NCBI GenBank assembly: GCA_030612185.1
Contig: JAUWOI010000077.1
Location: forward strand, 1-12,268
DNA: 12,268 nt
Direction of reading: 5' to 3'
DNA from: Anaerolineae bacterium
Lineage (GTDB): Bacteria; Chloroflexota; Anaerolineae; B4-G1
The notes under the pieces were generated by a model. That model searched no databases. It was not told the origin of the DNA and was given only the letters and a program-made list of their open reading frames with translations. How positions within the stretch are numbered: the stretch's first letter is position 1; every line of letters starts with the position of its first letter. The position numbers and the translations under genes are program-made. Shown piece by piece: positions 11,033 to 12,268 of this stretch.

Positions 11033-12268
11033 CTCCGGCGGGGAGATGACCAGTGGGGGGAGTAGTTGGTTTGTTGGTTGGTTGGTTTGTTGGTTGGTTG
11101 AGAAGGGACGTCGGCGACTTGGTAGTACCGGCCGAGGAGGTCGGCAGGGGACTCGCCTGGGGCCAACGTCGCCTCGATGGGCAGGAAGGGGTTCACCTTC
11201 TCGCCGCGCAGGACGGCCGCGGCCCGCTGCACCGCCTGCACAATCTTGACGTAGCCGGTACAGCGGCAGAGCACGCCGCTCATCGCCTCGCGGATCTCCT
11301 CCTCGGTGGGGTCAGGGTTACCGTCAAGCAGCGCCTTGGCGACCAGGATGTGGGCCGGCGTGCAGTAGCCACACTGAATAGCGCCGGTCTCGATGAATGC
11401 CTGCTGGAGGGGGGGGCCATGGCGGATGGGGGCTTGTGTATGCGGGAGCGGGCGCAGCCCCTCTACGGGCATCACCTCGTGCCCTGCGGCCTGGACGGCC
11501 GTGGTCCGGCAACTGTGCACGGGCTGCCCATCCAGGAGGACGGTGCACGCACCACAATCGCCCGTCTTGCAGCCATGCTTGACGCTGGTGTAGGAAGCGC
11601 GGCGCAGCGCGTCCAGCAGGGTCTCCGAACGGCGCACGACCAGGGCCTTCTCCTCGCCGTTGATCGTCAGCGTAATGGCGCGGGTCTCGTCGCTACCAAG
11701 AGACCCCCGAGGTTTACCGTCGTTGTCCTGCAATTCGTCCTGGGCAACCTCGCTTGTCTTATCACGACCGAGCCTGCGGCTAGAACCTCGGAGGTCTGAA
11801 CTGGTCCGAGACAGGCACTGTTCCAGGGCGCGGCGGGTCAGGATGCCCGCCGCCGCCCGGCGATACTCCTCGCTGCCCAGGAAGTCTCCCTTGGGCGCGA
11901 CCTCCTTTTCCACGGCCTCCGCCACGGCCCGGATGCTGGACTCGTCCAGCAGGCCGCCCACCAGTTGGGCCGGGGCTGCGGCCAGGCGGACTATCTGCGG
12001 CCAGACGCCGGTGAGCGCGACACGGGCCTGCCGTACGAGACCGCCTTGCCCTGCCACCGCGAGTACTCGTGGCGGTGAGCCTGTCGAAGGAGCCTGCCCT
12101 GAGCCTGTCGAAGGAGCATCCATCTCCACCACGGCGACGGCCGCGACGATGGGCTCGTCGGTGGGCGTGCGGCCCACGTGGGCCGCGCCCCATCTTACCC
12201 CCCCCGGCCCCCCCGAAGCGGGGGGGAGTCCCTCCACCCTGACGTGCAATGCGGACACCCTCCCCTCT
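11020..12268 (-). CDS. FAD-binding / 2Fe-2S fusion subunit of a xanthine dehydrogenase-type enzyme (5' partial)
   Basis: The frame is open to the right edge; the GTG at 12258 is probably internal and the FAD-binding N-terminal domain lies outside. Counting from that GTG, residues ~30-150 are the C-terminal domain of the flavin subunit (ARVALTGV, VAPKGDFLGSEEYRR, ILTRRALEQCL). After a linker (~151-193), residues ~195-350 are a complete 2Fe-2S subunit: the plant-type cluster Cys230/235/238/250 (HGCKTGDCGACTV) and the alpha-helical cluster Cys296/299 and Cys331/333 (QCGYCTP, LCRCTGY). It carries electrons from the Mo site to FAD. The order FAD then 2Fe-2S is the reverse of animal xanthine dehydrogenase. 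The protein holds repeat-derived peptides at residues 48-61, in the linker, and at the C-terminus (SQPTNKPTNQQTN). It overlaps the next gene by 13 bp. Confidence 0.88.
   Translation of the reverse strand, partial: EGRVSALHVRVEGLPPASGGPGGVRWGAAHVGRTPTDEPIVAAVAVVEMDAPSTGSGQAPSTGSPPRVLAVAGQGGLVRQARVALTGVWPQIVRLAAAPAQLVGGLLDESSIRAVAEAVEKEVAPKGDFLGSEEYRRAAAGILTRRALEQCLSRTSSDLRGSSRRLGRDKTSEVAQDELQDNDGKPRGSLGSDETRAITLTINGEEKALVVRRSETLLDALRRASYTSVKHGCKTGDCGACTVLLDGQPVHSCRTTAVQAAGHEVMPVEGLRPLPHTQAPIRHGPPLQQAFIETGAIQCGYCTPAHILVAKALLDGNPDPTEEEIREAMSGVLCRCTGYVKIVQAVQRAAAVLRGEKVNPFLPIEATLAPGESPADLLGRYYQVADVPSQPTNKPTNQQTNYSPHWSSPRRRWSR
11065..11101. repeat. GGTT-rich tandem repeat at the junction of the two xanthine dehydrogenase genes
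   Basis: Two perfect copies of the 16-bp unit ggtttgttggttggtt (11068-11083 and 11084-11099). On the minus strand it encodes the Gln/Thr/Asn/Pro-rich tail of the 2Fe-2S subunit (PTNKPTNQQTN), just upstream of the molybdopterin-subunit start at 11032. Confidence 0.9.
11701..11797. repeat. Inverted-repeat-bounded segment encoding the FAD/2Fe-2S linker
   Basis: The arms agacccccgaggtt (11701-11714) and aacctcggaggtct (11784-11797) are inverted copies matching at 13 of 14 positions. They enclose about 70 bp. On the minus strand the whole segment encodes the polar, low-complexity linker between the flavin C-terminal domain and the 2Fe-2S domain. The arms resemble the hairpin at 8646-8679. Confidence 0.6.
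12077..12117. repeat. Two direct copies of a 17-bp repeat within the flavin domain
   Basis: gagcctgtcgaaggagc occurs perfectly at 12077-12093 and 12101-12117, 24 bp apart. It encodes the duplicated peptide APSTGSGQAPSTG in the flavin-subunit C-terminal domain. Similar gagcctgtcgaagg sequences are familiar as dispersed short repeats in environmental bacterial genomes (recollection, not checked). Confidence 0.85.

Noticed and set aside
11053..11799. Plus-strand open frame opposite the 2Fe-2S domain
   Set aside because: It is antisense to the cluster-binding Cys motifs and its own translation shows no family pattern.

Overview
The window looks like a chromosomal segment of a GC-rich bacterium, most likely a member of the Chloroflexota (Anaerolineae-like). 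The grounds are indirect: a large WD40-GTPase protein of a kind common in that phylum, a GH57/DUF3536 enzyme, a xanthine dehydrogenase-type operon, and many short tandem or palindromic repeats lying between and inside genes. No rRNA, tRNA, CRISPR array or transposase was seen, so the assignment is an inference.

Left part, plus strand (1-2366): the 3' end of a lipoate-protein ligase-like gene, whose stop codon lies inside the -35 box of a good sigma70-type promoter; a leader made of octamer tandem repeats that runs up to the start codon of a DUF503 (YlxP-like) gene; a heptamer repeat; a frameshifted HhH-GPD DNA glycosylase gene; a probable scrap of a sulfite oxidase-type molybdoenzyme; an intact YgbA_NO (nitrous oxide-stimulated promoter) family gene; and a 23-codon membrane-protein start that looks like the stub of a longer gene.

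Right part, minus strand (12268 down to 2429): a xanthine dehydrogenase-type module made of a FAD/2Fe-2S fusion subunit (5' end outside the window) and an overlapping molybdopterin subunit; then a 1205-residue protein built as seven WD40 blades, a Roc-like GTPase, a COR-like region, a Cys-pair zinc ribbon and a complete calcineurin-type metallophosphoesterase; then two gene remnants (N-terminal part of a radical SAM protein joined to a second copy of the xanthine dehydrogenase 3' end); then a GH57/DUF3536 glycoside hydrolase translationally coupled to a solitary DNA methyltransferase.

Two features stand out. First, the WD40-GTPase-phosphoesterase protein reads as a sensor-switch-effector machine of the type used in signalling or anti-phage defence. 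Second, about 120 bp of the 3' end of the molybdopterin-subunit gene occurs twice as direct copies (about 92% identical by eye), flanking this gene plus the radical SAM remnant. This suggests that the block was inserted, or rearranged, at the end of the xanthine dehydrogenase gene. In addition, several different short repeats have entered the xanthine dehydrogenase genes without breaking their frames, so they now encode parts of the proteins.
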